A stretch of DNA of 64,000 nt from Mesostigma viride (GCA_009746045.1 RPFO01000629.1:414301-478300), one strand, 5' to 3'. Shown: positions 22,830 to 36,074, counted from the stretch's first letter. Notes: a model not told the origin generated them from the letters alone. Program-made: numbers and translations.

Positions 22830-24320
22830 ATCCAACTCATAAGGCAAGGGGGCAGACAATCTGCCTGGCAAGGTGTTACGCCTGTACAGCTTCAGCTGTG
22901 CTAGGTGAAAAATATTATTCCTGAGCTTCCAGTGAGAAGGCACCTGGACCTGGACCACGGTACCATAGTGAAAGGTGGCCAACACTGGGTAAGGACCCAA
23001 CCAGAGTGGTTGCAGTTTCCTGCATTGCTCCTTCTCAGGCAGCACTCTGTTGGCTTCCAACAACACCAAGTCCCCAGGAGCTACAAAGGAATGACTGGCC
23101 ACCGTTTGCTGCCAGGCGTTAGTCAGGTACTTGTCCTGTGTCCTCAACAGCTGGGTAGCCACAATGCTGTGAGCCTCCTGGAAGGAAGCCAACAACTGCT
23201 GGACTGAACCAAGACGTCGCTGGAAAGGGCCTTCAGCGTCTCTGTCAGGCAGTTCCAAGTCGAATGGTGTCAAGGGACACTGGCCATTGCAGATCACGAA
23301 GGGGGACATCTGGTGAGGAGCCAGAGGAGAGTTGTTGATTGCGAACTCTATGAAAGGTATCTTCTTGTCCCAGTCCTTGTTGTCGTGTGTACAATAGTGC
23401 TTTTGACACTCCCTGACAATTCTGTTCATCCTCTCCACCGCCCCAGTACTGGCACACCTGTATGCCACACCGAATGCCAGCTTAGTGTCTAGGATGTCAA
23501 AGAATGACTTCCAAAACCCTGACAGCCAAAGGGGGTCCTGATCAGTGATGATCACTCTAGGCATGCCGTGCAGACGGTAGATCTCCTTCATAAACAAATC
23601 CACACACTGTGCAGCGGTGAGATGAGTATTGCAAGGAATCAGATGGCACATCCTGGACAGCCTGTCCATGACCACAAGGATCCTGTCATTGCCACCATCT
23701 GACATGGGAAGACCACAGATAAAATCCATAGTCACACTGATCCAAGGGCGCAGGGGAATGGGCATAGCCATGGGAAAGATGGGCGTGGCTTGGTTCCTGA
23801 CCTTATTTCTCTGGCAGGAGTCACAGGAATCCACATAGGCCTTAACATCCTGATAAAGGCCAGGCCACCAAAACCTCTGCTGCACCTCATGAAGTAGCTT
23901 AGCATAACCAGGATGACACGCAGTCACATCGTCATGGAAACAATGTAACACTGTGGGAATGGCCATCTCAGGCACATACACTTTTCTAGTCACCGTGTGC
24001 TCTGCATCATGAGTGTGAACATACAGAACGCCCTCCCAGTATTCTACAGGTCTATTGCCAAAGTTGCCCCTCTGGATAGCTGCAGTAGCCATGTCCTCCG
24101 TCTTGGTGAAGGCCTTGATGACGTCCAGCAGGGAAATATTTAAAGGGTTAGGCAACACCAGGTCCTTGTCAGGTCCCAGGGGCTGCATCTGCATCTCCTC
24201 TTCCTGCCCAGGGCTAGCCACCAACTGCTTGGATGAGACAGTAGTAGCTATAGGCCCTTTTGACCTTGCCATCACCTGAGAGGCCAACACCTTGGACCGG
24301 CCTACCAACACAGGGTCCAT
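22830..24320 (-). pseudogene. Integrase region of the chromovirus
   Basis: The zinc-binding HHCC domain (HCFHDDVTACHPGY through CDSCQRNK) is followed by the catalytic core with TMDFICGLP and VIITDQDPLWLSGF, and a C-terminal domain rich in basic residues. Integrase inserts the DNA copy into the genome. The Ty3/Gypsy order, integrase after RNase H, is clear. Confidence 0.88.
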
Positions 24321-26911
24321 GACCCACTTCCTGGGCCTACCTCTGCTGCGCCTAGCAGGGCTCCCTCACCTGGCTGCTCTGTGGGAGTGGGCACCACACC
24401 TTCAGGACTTCTCCTAAGACTGTCAGACAGTGACTGGACACCCTCCTGGACGCCTGTCAACTCTGGGACAGAGCCCTGGTCGATGAGCATCACGGGACCA
24501 CCGTTATTCCCTACAGGTGGTGTCAACAGTTGAGAAACCTTCTGGTTGTTGGCCTGAGCTCTAGTCAAGGCTCCACACTCTACCACAGAAATCAGGGCAG
24601 CACAGATGTCCAAGTCCTCATGAAAACTTCCCATCAAATCCCTCCTCCTGGACAGGGCGTCAGGCACCACATTCTGCGTACCAGGAATGTACCTCACAGA
24701 GAAAGGTCCAAACCCCCCCAGGAACTCCATCCATCCAGCCATCCTCTTACTCATCCGGGTCTGTTCCAACACATGTACCAAGGGCCTGTGGTCAGTCATC
24801 AGGGTAATAGACTCGTTGCCCTGCCCATCCCTGGCGCTGCTGGCCACAGAAAACTGGCCCCCTTCAGTAGGTGTTCCCACTTGTGACAGGCCACCACCAA
24901 TCCCAACAGCTCTTGCTCATGAACAGGGTAGTTACGTTCTGCAGACGTCATACTCCTGGACATGTATTCCACTGGTTGAGGGCCCTTACCATGATCTTGC
25001 ATTAGTACTGCACCAATAGCACCCTGTGAGGCGTCAGACCTAACCTGGTATGGCAAGTCTGGGTTGGGGCCCACCAACAAGGGAGCAGTGGTAAGCTTCT
25101 GCTTCAACACATCAAAAGCTTGCTGGCATGCTGCAGTCCATTCAAAGGGAACATCCTTCTTGAGCAGGGCTAACAGGGGACCAGAGATGGCCGCCATGTC
25201 AGGAATGAACCGTCGGTACCAGCCCACCAGGCCCAGAAAGATATCTGACATCCTGAGCTGACTTCAACACAGGCCACTCCAAAACAGCAGAGACCTTGCT
25301 GGCCTCAGGAGTCATACCTGCAGCGCTCAGCTGGTAGCCCAGAAACTTCACCTCTTGGCCCCACTCCACCTTGGACCTCTTCACCGACAGATGATACTGA
25401 TGGATCACCTTAAGGACCTCCTCCACGTTCTCCAGGTGCTCCCTGAAGGTACGAGAGTGTACCAGAATGTCGTCCAGGTAGACGACCACACAAGTCCTGA
25501 AGACCACCCTGGTAGTGTCACACAAGTGGGCAATGTCCTTGAACCTGGGGTTGCGAAGGTCAGGTGAGATCTGGGGCAGGGCATTTCCAGTCAGGTGGCC
25601 AAAGATGGCATTGACAAACATCTGCATAGTGGCAGGACTGTTAGAGGCACCCATGGGCATTACTGTCCACTGGAACTGTCCCCATGGGGTAGAAAAGGCC
25701 GTCTTGGGGATGTCCTCAGTAGCCACCCTGATCTGCCAGAAAGCATGCCTGAGGTCAAACTTGGTAAAGAAGGCAGCTCCTGCAGTCCTCTCCAGCAACT
25801 CATCAATTCTGGGCAGAGGGTACCTGGACTTGACAGTCACCTTGTTCAGTCCCCTCAGGTCAATGCACAACCTCCACCCCCCATCATGCTTGGGTACAAG
25901 CAAACACCCAGAACTGAAAGGACTGTTAGCTGGGAGGATCAGACCAGCCTCCAACAGGCCAATAAGTATGGTCTTCAGCTCTGCCATCTCTGCAGGGCCC
26001 ATCCTGTACATAGGCACAAAAGGAGGACGAGCACCCTCTACCAACTTGATGACATGTGTGATGGGTCCCTCAGGAGGATACTGGGGCATCTTGTCCTCAA
26101 AGATGGCTCCATACCTGTCCAACAAGGCATCATGCTGCTGTTGTTGCTCAGTGGTGACAGTAGAACTGACAGCATTGACAGAATGACCACTAGCAGACTC
26201 AGGTTCATTAGGCACCAAATGCAGGAAAAAGATGTGTTCCACTGGATAGGTGGCCAAATAAGACAGAGTATGCTTGGCAGACCACACATGCTTCAGTAGG
26301 GCAGCCCGTTTCTCCTCCAAAGTCGGCTCTTGATCCACCCCTTTCGCACCTGCTTCCCCTCCCTTGCCATCATTGACAGCTGTCTGTGTGGAACAGCACT
26401 CAGTGGCTGTTCTTCTCCCCCCTGGCAACACACAGGTAGCATCCCACACTGTCCCATCCTTGAACTGGACCACCCTGTCAGGCCAAGAAATAGCAGGATT
26501 GGTGTCAGACAACCATGGGATCCCCAAAATCACATCTGCTGCCGTGAGGGGAATGACATCTGCTGTCACTTCCAAAGTCTGGGATGAACAAACTTGGAAG
26601 ATGAGCTGCACATAGCCAGGTGAGCAGCTTCTCCTGCCATCAGAATACTGCACCATGACAGGTGTGGGGTGGGCCAACACAGGCAACTTCAGCTCCTGCA
26701 CCAAGGATGCAGCAATATAATTACTGCCAGCACCAGAATCAATCATAAACAAGCAAGCTGGCTGAGCCAAGGGGACTGGCACGTTGAGGAGCCTAGCCTG
26801 AAACTTGAGTAAGTGACCTGGTACAGGAGGACCCACAGGGACAGCAGGGTCAGAAGCACCCACAGTGTTCACTGGCCTAACGTCAACAGCAGGCAGGTCA
26901 GACCTGGCCAT
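24300..26911 (-). pseudogene. Protease, reverse transcriptase and RNase H region
   Basis: A retropepsin motif (FMIDSGAGSNYIAA) is followed by reverse transcriptase with LVPKHDGGWRLCIDLRGLNK, FTKFDLRHAFWQIRV and VVYLDDILVHS, then an RNase H domain with YPVHEQELLGLV. These are the core of a Ty3/Gypsy pol. Confidence 0.9.
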
Positions 26912-26937
26912 GACAGAAGGATGACCTGGGGACCCAA

Positions 26938-28055
26938 CTAGTTTTTTGACTCAGGTGGGTCTGGGGATGCTCCACTGCCCGATGGTGGAAGCTGCTCAGG
27001 TGGTGCTGGAGGCTCATCCTCGTCCCCCCCATCCTCCTCATCTGCCAGCAGCTGCATGAGAGCGTTCACCATCCTACGCTTATCCTGTCTGCTGAAGGGC
27101 CGAGCGCGGGACTGGAACCTCCCAGAGGGCTGGAAGTTGGGCTGGAACCCTGGCTGCATCCGGTGATCGCCAGCAGGAACGCCAGGAGGAAGGTTGGGTG
27201 GCCTGGGAGATGGCAGGGCGCCAAAAGGTCCTCTCGTGGCAGGGGGAAACTGGTCCCGTCTAGGGCAGTCCCGTGCAAAGTGACCTGGCTGGTTGCAGAT
27301 AAAACAGTTACCCTGGGTGGGATCCAAGGCATTGAGCTCCCCCAGGAGGTCATCCAGCTGGTTCAGGGACTTCTTGATGGGTGGCACTGGCGTGGCCACA
27401 GGTTCCCACTTGACAGAAAAAGCAGGCACACGACAAAGGGTAAGCACATAAGACAACACCTTGTCCCATTGCCAATCCACGTAGTCGAACTGGGAGAAGT
27501 GCTTGTCCACATCCAGTCGCACGTGTGGAGCCATGCCATGCAGTAGTCTGTGAAGCGCCTCTGCGTCAGAGCATTGGGGAATCTTGGCTCTAAGGTTGGT
27601 GAATTGCTCCACGAACTGTGGCAGCGTCAAACCAGCCTGCGTACAGTTAGCCAGTGCGTCCCGATCCATGCGAAGCTGATCCTGGGGTAACAGAAACCGG
27701 CGAAAGCCCAATAGGAGAGAGGGGAGGTCGGTACACGCACGTCCAGCCACAGAACGCAAAAACTCATCAAAACGGTCGCTGGCACTGTCGCTCATCCGCT
27801 GCCTAACCATTCTCTTCTGGATGTCCATCGTGAGACGTTCCTCTGCCTTGGGCCCGTAGTTGGCGAAGTGGATAGCGAAGACATCCTGAAACTTGGTGGA
27901 GAAATGGTCGAAGCTGCGATGGGTAAGGTTGGTCAGCGATAGCTTGTCTACCGACTCCACCTTGGGAAAAGGAACAGTACGAGGATACAAAGACGTGAGC
28001 TCCATCACTGGGGCGTGTGGTGCATTCTGATTCTCCGGCAATGTCGCAGCCACCG
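26938..28055 (-). pseudogene. Gag region of the chromovirus
   Basis: A capsid-like helical region (LLLGFRRFLLPQDQLRMDRD) precedes a CCHC zinc knuckle, CFICNQPGHFARDC, and a Pro-rich basic tail. Gag proteins package the element RNA. Confidence 0.85.
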
Positions 28056-28886
28056 AGAGCCGTGGAGGCTCATGCCCCTGTGCATCTGTCCCTTCATCAA
28101 CAAAAGGAGCGTCAACCGCATATACCCTCGTATACCCAGTGTTGGAGACGGTTGATCCACGAAAACAGACTCTCCATCGCCCGCCTGCCCTTGCGACTCA
28201 AGTTGCTGCACACGCGCAATAGTCCTACCCACACTCTTCTCCAGCGCTTCCGCCACACTTCTAGCTCTCGCAGCTTCCTCACGTTCATGTTGTAATCGAA
28301 TTTTCTCCGCTGTCAGCTCGTCAGCCGCTAGCCGAGTGCCGTCTCGCCCCGGCACCGTGTTGTAGCCAAAACGAATAGCCGAACCGTATTCGGGTGCTGG
28401 CGAACGCGTGTCCCCACGTTGGAGAACCGTGGTCCACCTCTACCAATGCCACGCAGGAGGGCTCGCCTGGTTGCACACCGAGGGGCAAGATGGAGAACTT
28501 TGGGCCGACCGACAGCGAATATCTGCGGGAAGCAGACATTAAGGTGGTATCTCCAAATAGTTGACGTCTGGGAGTAGATGATGAAACCCTTTCATCACCG
28601 GTCGTCCGTTGAGCTGCTAAAGATGTGGTTGCATCTTCAACTCTCTTACTTGATAACGGTGGTTGTGTCTCCGGGTTACTCATCACTCCATGGGTCGCGC
28701 ATGCCGGACTGGGGAACGTTAGAGACTTGTAGCTCAAAGCAGCTCTCTCAGAGCAAGACTGTCACATAAGGATGAGTCACACTCTAAAAACTGTCCGAAC
28801 ACACAGCATAACGTACCCTCTCTGGGTCGGCAAGAATTCCATTGTTAACCGTGAACTAATACTATCAAGACAACCAACACCTAGGT

Positions 28887-28904
28887 AGAAACCTCCGATA
28901 CCAA
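28887..28904 (-). promoter_or_regulatory. Primer-binding site of the chromovirus
   Basis: TTGGTATCGGAGGTTTC on the minus strand adjoins the inner edge of the 5' LTR. The TGGTATCGGAG core fits the 3' end of an initiator-methionine tRNA, the usual primer in this group. Confidence 0.7.
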
Positions 28905-29602
28905 TGTAACGACTAAAAATGTTGTGTTTGCAACAGCCTCAGTTTCAACATTGATGTGAAAAGATCTTTATACCTGGGTTGGAGTCGCGACAGATAACTT
29001 CACGTCCAGAGAAGCAATGAAGATGGATCTTCAACAGTTAAGGGAATGAGTCCCCACCCTTGTTAGACACAACAGACAATGTTATATCCAAGTCGACTAT
29101 CTGTTGAAGTTATAGTTGACTTTTGCGAGGGTTGTTTGATTGATGAAACAAGGAAACCCTTGAATTACACCATAGCTTTAGCTTTCTTACACGCACACGT
29201 CTCCAGCCGCCACAACAGGATAAAAGTCATCATGCACGCAGGTCGGCTCAGCCCTAACCGGAAGGACCAATCAAAAGTGAGGATCACTCAAGATAAGATC
29301 TTAGCTTCCGAATCCTCAACACAACACAAAGCCAGCACATACGAAATCTCCATGACCTGGAACCAGATCCACCAGGTACAACGGTATTAAAGAGAATCTA
29401 TGACTGACTGAACAAACCATGCAAAGTACCCTACGTGGATCAGGCCACGACCAATGAGGGTAGAACAATAATCTCGCAGATCTCAGCAGGCCCAATATCC
29501 ATTAGACGTCGAAGCCTCCTAACTTCCCAAATAATTGTCCTAAAGAACTCATAATCAGATCAAGCAGTAGGAAAACTTTGGATGTAACATTTGGTTGTTA
29601 CA
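28905..29602 (-). repeat. 5' LTR of the chromovirus
   Basis: A near copy of 19584-20287 with the same TG...CA ends, flanked by the ACAGG target duplication. The adjacent primer-binding site identifies it as the 5' LTR. Confidence 0.93.
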
Positions 29603-29619
29603 ACAGGCTATCTACAAAA

Positions 29620-30577
29620 CAATCATATTCTATATCCGATGGTGCTCGCGACCCTAGGGGTCTTGTCTAGCATGCCGCCCCCGTGGGCAAACGCGCGGCT
29701 TCCCCACTGCAGGGGGGTTGTTGTCCTCTATGACCTGGGCCGGCCGCTTCAAACTGCTGGGGAGCATGCTCCCCGACACCGCCGACGATGTAGACACCTG
29801 CATCGGCCTGGCCTGGGCTAGGCATCGTTCGCTCAAAACCTACTGGCACTCGAAGGACCTCGGCGAGCACCGCAAGCGCATGCATGCTCCTCAAGGTCAG
29901 GACTGGTCCTCACGGTGCTCACAGCTATTGCGCCGAGGCATGGACGCTCACGGACACGCTGGCGGCCAAGCTAGACGGCACGGTAACCAGGGTGCTCCGC
30001 CAGGCCCTGAATGTAGGGTTTTCCAAGCATAGGTCATTAGAATCTTTGTATCAGGGTATGCCTCGCATTTCGGACAAGATTAGACAGCGTAGGATAGCAT
30101 TCGTAGGACATCTTGCTCGCACCAGCCAGGTGGATGTCCACCGACCTCGGTCTGGCCGGCCCCCAGCGGCTGGGCCAGCCAGGGCGGCATGTCCTGACCT
30201 GGCCTGGCCCCAAGGACATACCTAAGAAGGTCAGTAGGCAAACCTGTCATGACCTACCCACAGCAGTTGCTGGCCGACCTAGTGGTCCCAGCCCCGTTTG
30301 AACATCGCATTCACTCCCTCTCTCGATCTTGCTTGGACTGCTATGCAGGACAAGAAGAGGTGGAAGACCATTGTCCAGGCTCACACGCCAGCCCCTGAGG
30401 GCAGGCCCCCCTCCCCCCAAGAGGAAGGGGCGCTTTGCTGAGTAGAATATTTAGTTAGGGTTTTCTAGATTAGACTAGCTTAGAGTTAGCTTAGCTCGGT
30501 TTCGCGGCTTTGCCCACCTCCATCCATCCAGCAAGGGAGTATGTGCTTCATGATCTCCCAACGGAGTCATGTTATCA
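29620..30577 (+). mobile_element. LINE family B fragment
   Basis: It encodes the C-terminal part of a LINE ORF2: FKLLGSMLPDTADDVDT, ESLYQGMPRISDKIRQRR and RPARVSCPDLAWP-like text. The frame shifts more than once, so the copy is dead. The 3' end carries the CATGATCTCCCAACGGAG hairpin typical of family B, also seen at 39195 and 40126. The reverse-transcriptase core is missing. Confidence 0.8.
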
Positions 30578-31231
30578 AGGAGACAACCAGCGCAGGCCAG
30601 AAATCGGGAGAATCCGGACCATGGTAGCTCGAGCCTGCCGTTATCTTGTCGATCCGCATGTTCGAGTCGTTCAGGATGATGAATATGAATGGTGATGGAA
30701 ATGTGTAGCCTTGTGCATGGAAATTATGGCTGGCTTACGTGTAGTAGAGCCACTAGATGACCTAGACGGTGGGGCCGGAAACAACTTGCTTGATCAGGGC
30801 GTGTGTGTGTTGCGATCAAGCCTTAGAACTGGCCGGGAGTACGTGTCTAGTGGTGAGCACCATTGCTGCGATCTCTCTCCCACCATTTACGAGGGAATAC
30901 CCGCAAATGGAAAACCCTGAAAAGGTCTAGCTATAGCTAGTCAGTCATTACGTTAGCCATGCCATGATTCCAAACGTCCAAGAATTACTGCACACGGTGC
31001 AGAGGCAAAAAGCCGGAGGACAGCACTTTCAAATGTGCGGCGGGAACCAAAAGCCCGCGTATGCCAGAAAACATCGTGTTGCTGCAGCGACGCGGCGATG
31101 TGGACAACGAATCCAGTGCCAAGCTCAGAACAGCCGCAAAGGAGATCTGACATCACAGGGTTCAGATGTGCAGAGATACTACGCCATTGATCATCCAGCC
31201 GGCCCACGACCTGTTTGTAGAGCTTGTGTTA
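30578..31231. other. Intergenic, no gene recognised
   Basis: This stretch shows short open frames on both strands but no known motif, no LINE tail and no clear repeat. It may be old transposon debris. Confidence 0.5.
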
Positions 31232-31501
31232 TTAATTTACCTGGGCCCACTTGGCCTTGTCCATCATCATCTTTTTCCAAATCACGGAGAGGCCTAGGCC
31301 CCCCATGTCCTCTACTAGCTGTTCTTTGAAAGTGCGGGTCTTGCGGCGTCTAACCTGCATGGCTGGGGCCGCGGCCCACGTGAGGAGGTACCGGCCCGGC
31401 TGGGCGGGGCGTAGCCCTGCAGGCAGAGGGGCCACGTGGGGTGTCGATCTACCTGGTTGGTGCGAGCTATAAGTGCCCTACGTACTAGCATCAGGCGCCG
31501 C

Positions 31502-32848
31502 CAGTGATGCGTCATACGCCGTATTATACGCCGTATTTAGCGTATTATGCGCGATACGCAAGCGGCGCGTACGAAAATGGGGTACTTTCATACGCAACGC
31601 GTATTTTTGCGCATTTTTGCGTATTTTCGCGTATTTTTGGCATATTTTTTGCTTACGAGGTGGGTGCATTTGCTTGCCTAGACTGCGGCGCGCCGACCTG
31701 TAGTAGGAACAAATAATTGCGTGATGAGCTAGCTAGTGTATAGTGCACTAAAGCTAAAAGCGCGTTCATTGTGACTTGTGAAGGCGGGAAGGTGAAGGCG
31801 GGAAGGCTGAAGATTCATCATCAAGAAGGTGATAAGCAACAGTATATTTGGAATAAACGTACACCTATTTATCTGGATCAAGAAGGTGATAAGGTGTGCC
31901 AGCAACGTCGTGGTCGTCTGGCACCTAGATCGTAGCATATCGACATCCAGGCATGGCTGACACGTGAGTCAATGGAACACGATGATGATGTGCGGCCCGA
32001 TGAAGAAGAGGCCACATCCGAAACTGTCTGGACATACATTAGCAAAGAGCGCATCCTCAAGAATCGGCAGCAGACAAATAACTACTACATGGATGATGGA
32101 GTACTCCGTTACAGGCTGCTGGTCGAGCAGGCGGAGAAGGAAAGCAATACCAGGAAGAGGAAGGCGACTAGTGACGCCAAGAAGCAGGCTGATGTGCGGG
32201 CGGCACTTAAAGACAGGCTTGCAGACGTTGTAGAAACCGACGCCTTTAGCTGGGTGTCCGCTCATGCCAGCAACACCTCGGGGCGCGCTGCTGGGGCGGC
32301 TGGGCCAAGCGGATCATCAAAGGGCCAATCCACCGACGGTAATTTGCCCGCACCTTACGGGCTCAGCAAAGAGCAGCTGGACGAGGAGCTGTGCGAGGCA
32401 TTCATTTGCGCCTTTCAATGCCATCGACGCCCTTCAATGTCATCGACACCTCGGGGCAATGTATAGTGCATGCATATCTTGAGTTCTACAAAGTTATTAT
32501 CCTTTCAAGTGAGTTGTGCATTGATACTGGTATTGATACTTAGTTGCATGTTGTCTCGATTTTGAAGAGAAACTATCAAGTTAGACCGTTAGAAACTAAG
32601 CTTGTATTTAGGTAGTGGTGGCAATGCCAAAGGTCATGCTATATATGTCATGTATAGGCAAAAGGTATGGAAAAACACCAGCAGACTATGCTTGGTTGCT
32701 CAGAATGTTGAAAACCCCTCAAAATCATGCCAAAAAAGGGGTTTTCAACGGTTAGCGTACGATCAGCGTATAATACATTATACACCGCGTATTATACATT
32801 ATACACCTGGGGCCGCGTACGACGCGTATCGCGTATGACGCATCACTG
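31502..32848. mobile_element. Non-autonomous hAT transposon, 1347 bp
   Basis: The ends are inverted repeats CAGTGATGCGTCATACGC, and an 8-bp duplication, GGCGCCGC, flanks it at 31494-31501 and 32849-32856. CAGTG-type ends with 8-bp duplications are the signature of hAT elements. The subterminal DNA is packed with GCGTAT and ACGCGTAT words, as hAT transposase binding sites often are. Only one short frame is found inside (31972-32466) and there is no dimerisation domain, so it depends on a transposase from elsewhere. Confidence 0.93.
31972..32466 (+). CDS. 164-aa frame inside the hAT element
   Basis: The frame starts MEHDDDVRPDEEEATSETVW and continues TYISKERILKNRQQTNNYYM, then a Lys/Ala-rich helix and a Gly/Ser linker. 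The opening resembles the BED-finger start at 42105-42193 (TVWTFISKDKLIKDG), so it is probably the remnant N-terminus of a hAT transposase. The Cys pair of the finger is not present here. It might still be translated, but no transposase activity is expected. Confidence 0.5.
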   Translation: MEHDDDVRPDEEEATSETVWTYISKERILKNRQQTNNYYMDDGVLRYRLLVEQAEKESNTRKRKATSDAKKQADVRAALKDRLADVVETDAFSWVSAHASNTSGRAAGAAGPSGSSKGQSTDGNLPAPYGLSKEQLDEELCEAFICAFQCHRRPSMSSTPRGNV

Positions 32849-33665
32849 GGCGCCGCTGCTCGATGGTGCTGGTGATAAGTCCGGCATGCCGAGATATCCT
32901 CCTTGCGGACAATTGAGCAGCGTATCCTACACGAAAAATTGACCGCAGCATGTTGGTTACCGCCCGGCCATCCAGCCTCAATGTTGGCAAGGTCGGCAGT
33001 GAGAGTCCACGTCTCGGCCCCGGCCGTACGTAAGAACAGAGAGGACCAGGACCTTAAACAGGTCCTGTTTCTCTAGCTTGGCCAAGGGCTTGCGCCACAG
33101 GGCCCGGTATTGGCGTAAAGTGTGCCAGGCGAGGGAGATACGGTGGTCCACATCGGCCTCGCAGCTGGGTAGTACTTAAGCTACCCAGCAACTTGACGCG
33201 GTCCCGATACAGGACTCGAGAGCCGTCAAGGAGAAAGAGGTCGGGCGGTGGCTGAGTGAGCCCAATCGCCAGAGCCTCAGTCTTCTTGCTGACCTCATGC
33301 CCCACCACGGGGGCCTCGATTGCCAGGCAGTCAAGCCACGTCTGCACGTGCTCAGTGCCCTCGATCGAAGAGGGTCAGGTGTCATCTGCATAGATGATGT
33401 CCGCCAGCCGAATCTCCGTACGTTTCCGCCCCCGGCCATGCCAGAAACAGTTGTCGACCTGCACCCCTGGTTCCCTACCCAAAATGCGAGCAAACCGCTT
33501 GCGCGCCTGAAGCATTACGTATTCGACCACAACAATAAACAGGTACTAATGTCTAAGGGCGACAGCACGCAGCCCTGCCACACACCCTTCTGTAATTAAA
33601 GGGCATGGTGGCGTGGTCCCGTTAAGGAAGTGCGCACCAAAGTGGTGGACCCTTCATACTGGATG

Positions 33666-35804
33666 CAGATGCATGACAGCGCCAATATTAATCCCGGCCT
33701 TGGATCGTGTCCAACTCGCCACTACAAATAGGGGCCAGTTGCACTTTGCAAGAAAATGCCCACAAACCAACCTAATAACAATTTACTGTCCATTCTGGGA
33801 CCAAAGCACACACATATGTGGACTTACATGGGGGTCATGCATGTCATGGGTCATGTTGCAATGTCCTATGTGTGCTAAATATAGCACCACCCTCAGGGGG
33901 GTGCGCGAGTGCGAAAAAAAAACGCATGTATAATGCGTTATGACACCTCAAAACAATTCCGTTGCTCCCAATAAGTACTGGAAACTTAGGCAGTCGCTTG
34001 GGTAGCCAGGCATGGCTTCTGAACACTGACATCATCATGGGTTGCATGTCCCAGGGACCCAGCTGCACTATCTAAAAATAACTGGCCACTACGAATAGGG
34101 TCCAGTTTGGCTGGTGACATTACAACTCAGAATTCTTATCCCATAGCAACAAAAAACATCATTGATGATCAAACATGCATTATATAATCCATTTCAGCCT
34201 GCAGAACATCCATATAACTGTCAGCGACTAAACATAGGTAGCCATGCCAATGCACAGTCACATTTGTGCGTGTCATGGTGGCATGGGAAGGCCAAAGACT
34301 ACCCACCACACAAACCTGCCACATGCACAGTTTTTCTCACATGCCAACGCTAGACTAAATGAGGTAAAGTAAGCCTACATCATTGGCAATGCTATTGTAG
34401 CTCCTCATATGCTGGGCTTCATCATTTTGGCTGCTAACTGGCTATGGGGCGACAACTCGGCACTAAGAGGCATTACAACGGTAGGTGTGAACATGGTGCT
34501 TGTGACTTGCAGGGTAATGCTCAAAGTGATCACTAACACGCAGCTTTAACTATATACTTCATGATGTTGTAAAGAAAATACCACCATGTGGTGGCTACCA
34601 ATGTCTACTAGCAGGTATTTTGTGCCAAGGCCCTAATGCATGCATAGCAAGGGTGTGCAAGGGGCTACGTATAACCCATGCATCCACAACATAAGAAATG
34701 ACCTCCATATGCTAATTGCCTAAGGTGAAAATACACAGAGACACTGCATTGACCTTCTTTTGTATGCAAGCAAGGCACTGGGACCTCCACAGGTGTTACA
34801 TGAAGACAGTCATGGGGTGGCTGCCCAAATAGCTGCATTACAAACAAAGCCAAAAGGCTAACCAAAAACTGGCCAGGACACCATCTTTTCTGAGTAATTT
34901 AGGCTGTACAAACCATCTTGATACCATATAGAACTTATTTACATGTAACAACAATCCTTATTCTAGTATATTTGGTACAGACGCAGCCAATCATGAACAA
35001 AACGGATGAAAATCTGACCGTAATGGTTGTGCGCAACCACTACCACAAACCATTACAGAAAAATGACCAGTAGTAAAGAAGCGACTTTGACGTCCCAAAC
35101 CTTCGACAATGAGTCCTAGATTACTTACCGAATGATAGGACGACTTTACCTTGTCGACGGTAACCGCAGGGACACTAAACTGCGCCAGGTCATAACCGCA
35201 AAAATAAGGCTAACGGACAGCTAGCAAGCTGACGACAGGACCGATGCGTTGAGACTTTCCTGGCCCACGACACTAATGAAATATTCGAAATACATCGTAA
35301 GAAATGTACTCGATGAGAAATATTATTCAGTGACAAAGCCGCTTATAACAAGTGCTAGCTTCGTCGTCACTCCCGTCACAATAAACGCGCATTGACGCAG
35401 TAAAACCCAGTCCAAGATGATTGCGCGAAGCCGTAGTTGTTGCGCGCGACTGCGGCTATAGCATCTTTATAACGTATAAATCATGCCTACAAATTTTGGA
35501 ACGAATCCATGCATCGATGCTCCTGCATAAATCAGTTTTCTGCACCGCCATAGCCTCGAATTTGCATGTACGTAATTATTTTACATTTACTTTCGTCCCG
35601 GTGGACCTGGGTACCCCCTGTACTTTGGCCCTAAATTAGTTCCTGTAAACCTGGTCTGAACATAGTGATGTCCGGTATCAGGGCGTAGAACACATCTAGC
35701 TCTAGCAGCAGACCTAAAAATATCACGGAAATGTCTACTGGCATTCGCGCCGCGCCGCTTCCCATCTGTCCCCTATTCGTAGGGGCGAGTTGAACTGGCC
35801 ACTA
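33666..35804. other. 2.1-kb intergenic region, no gene seen
   Basis: This AT-richer region has no motif, no repeat family recognised elsewhere in the window and no convincing exon. It may be the least repeat-disturbed host DNA in the right half. Confidence 0.6.
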
Positions 35805-36060
35805 TTAATTAATTAATTATAATCATAGCTCCGTTGGGAGCATATGTAACACATAGCCCTGAGAAAGGGGCATCTATGGGTTTGTAATACAATCAGGGCT
35901 ACAACCTGCAGGTGGAGGATGTACAACTATCACCTGCTCTGGGTGCACAAGGTGCACCTGCACCGCCATATGATGGTTCATGCCTCCTTACCAAGCCCAG
36001 GCACCTAGGGGGGGCTTGAGGAGAGGGCCTAGAAGGCCTGCATGACATATGGGCCACTGT
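35805..36060 (-). repeat. LINE family C 3' UTR and tail
   Basis: TTAATTAATTAATTATAATC is followed by CATAGCTCCGTTGGGAGCAT and ATGTAACACATAGCCCTGAG, matching the start of the element at 61264. The downstream CTACAACCTGCAGGTGG block also matches 19350-19380. Confidence 0.82.
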
Positions 36061-36074
36061 AAATAGGGGACAGC

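Larger units (their letters stand above)
19584..29602 (-). mobile_element. Ty3/Gypsy chromovirus, 10.0 kb
   Basis: An LTR retrotransposon with LTRs of about 700 bp (19584-20287 and 28905-29602), both starting TGTAACGACT and ending TTGTTACA. It is flanked by the 5-bp target duplication ACAGG at 19579-19583 and 29603-29607. Parts in minus-strand order are gag with a zinc knuckle, aspartic protease, reverse transcriptase, RNase H, integrase, chromodomain, then an additional coding region before the 3' LTR. The order and chromodomain place it among chromoviruses. A MITE sits inside it. The LTRs look about 97-98% alike, so the insertion is fairly recent. It is a broken fossil with several breaks. 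Confidence 0.93.
31232..33665 (-). mobile_element. LINE family A fragment split by a hAT element
   Basis: The right part (32857-33665) encodes the LINE segment with TWLDCLAIEAP, SKKTEALAIGL and FLLDGSRVLYRDRVKLLGSL, close to the copy at 13450-13700. The left part (31232-31493) is the C-terminal end of the same ORF2. The two are separated by the hAT insertion at 31502-32848. Both frames carry small shifts. The usual 3' UTR and tail are absent on the left. Confidence 0.82.
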
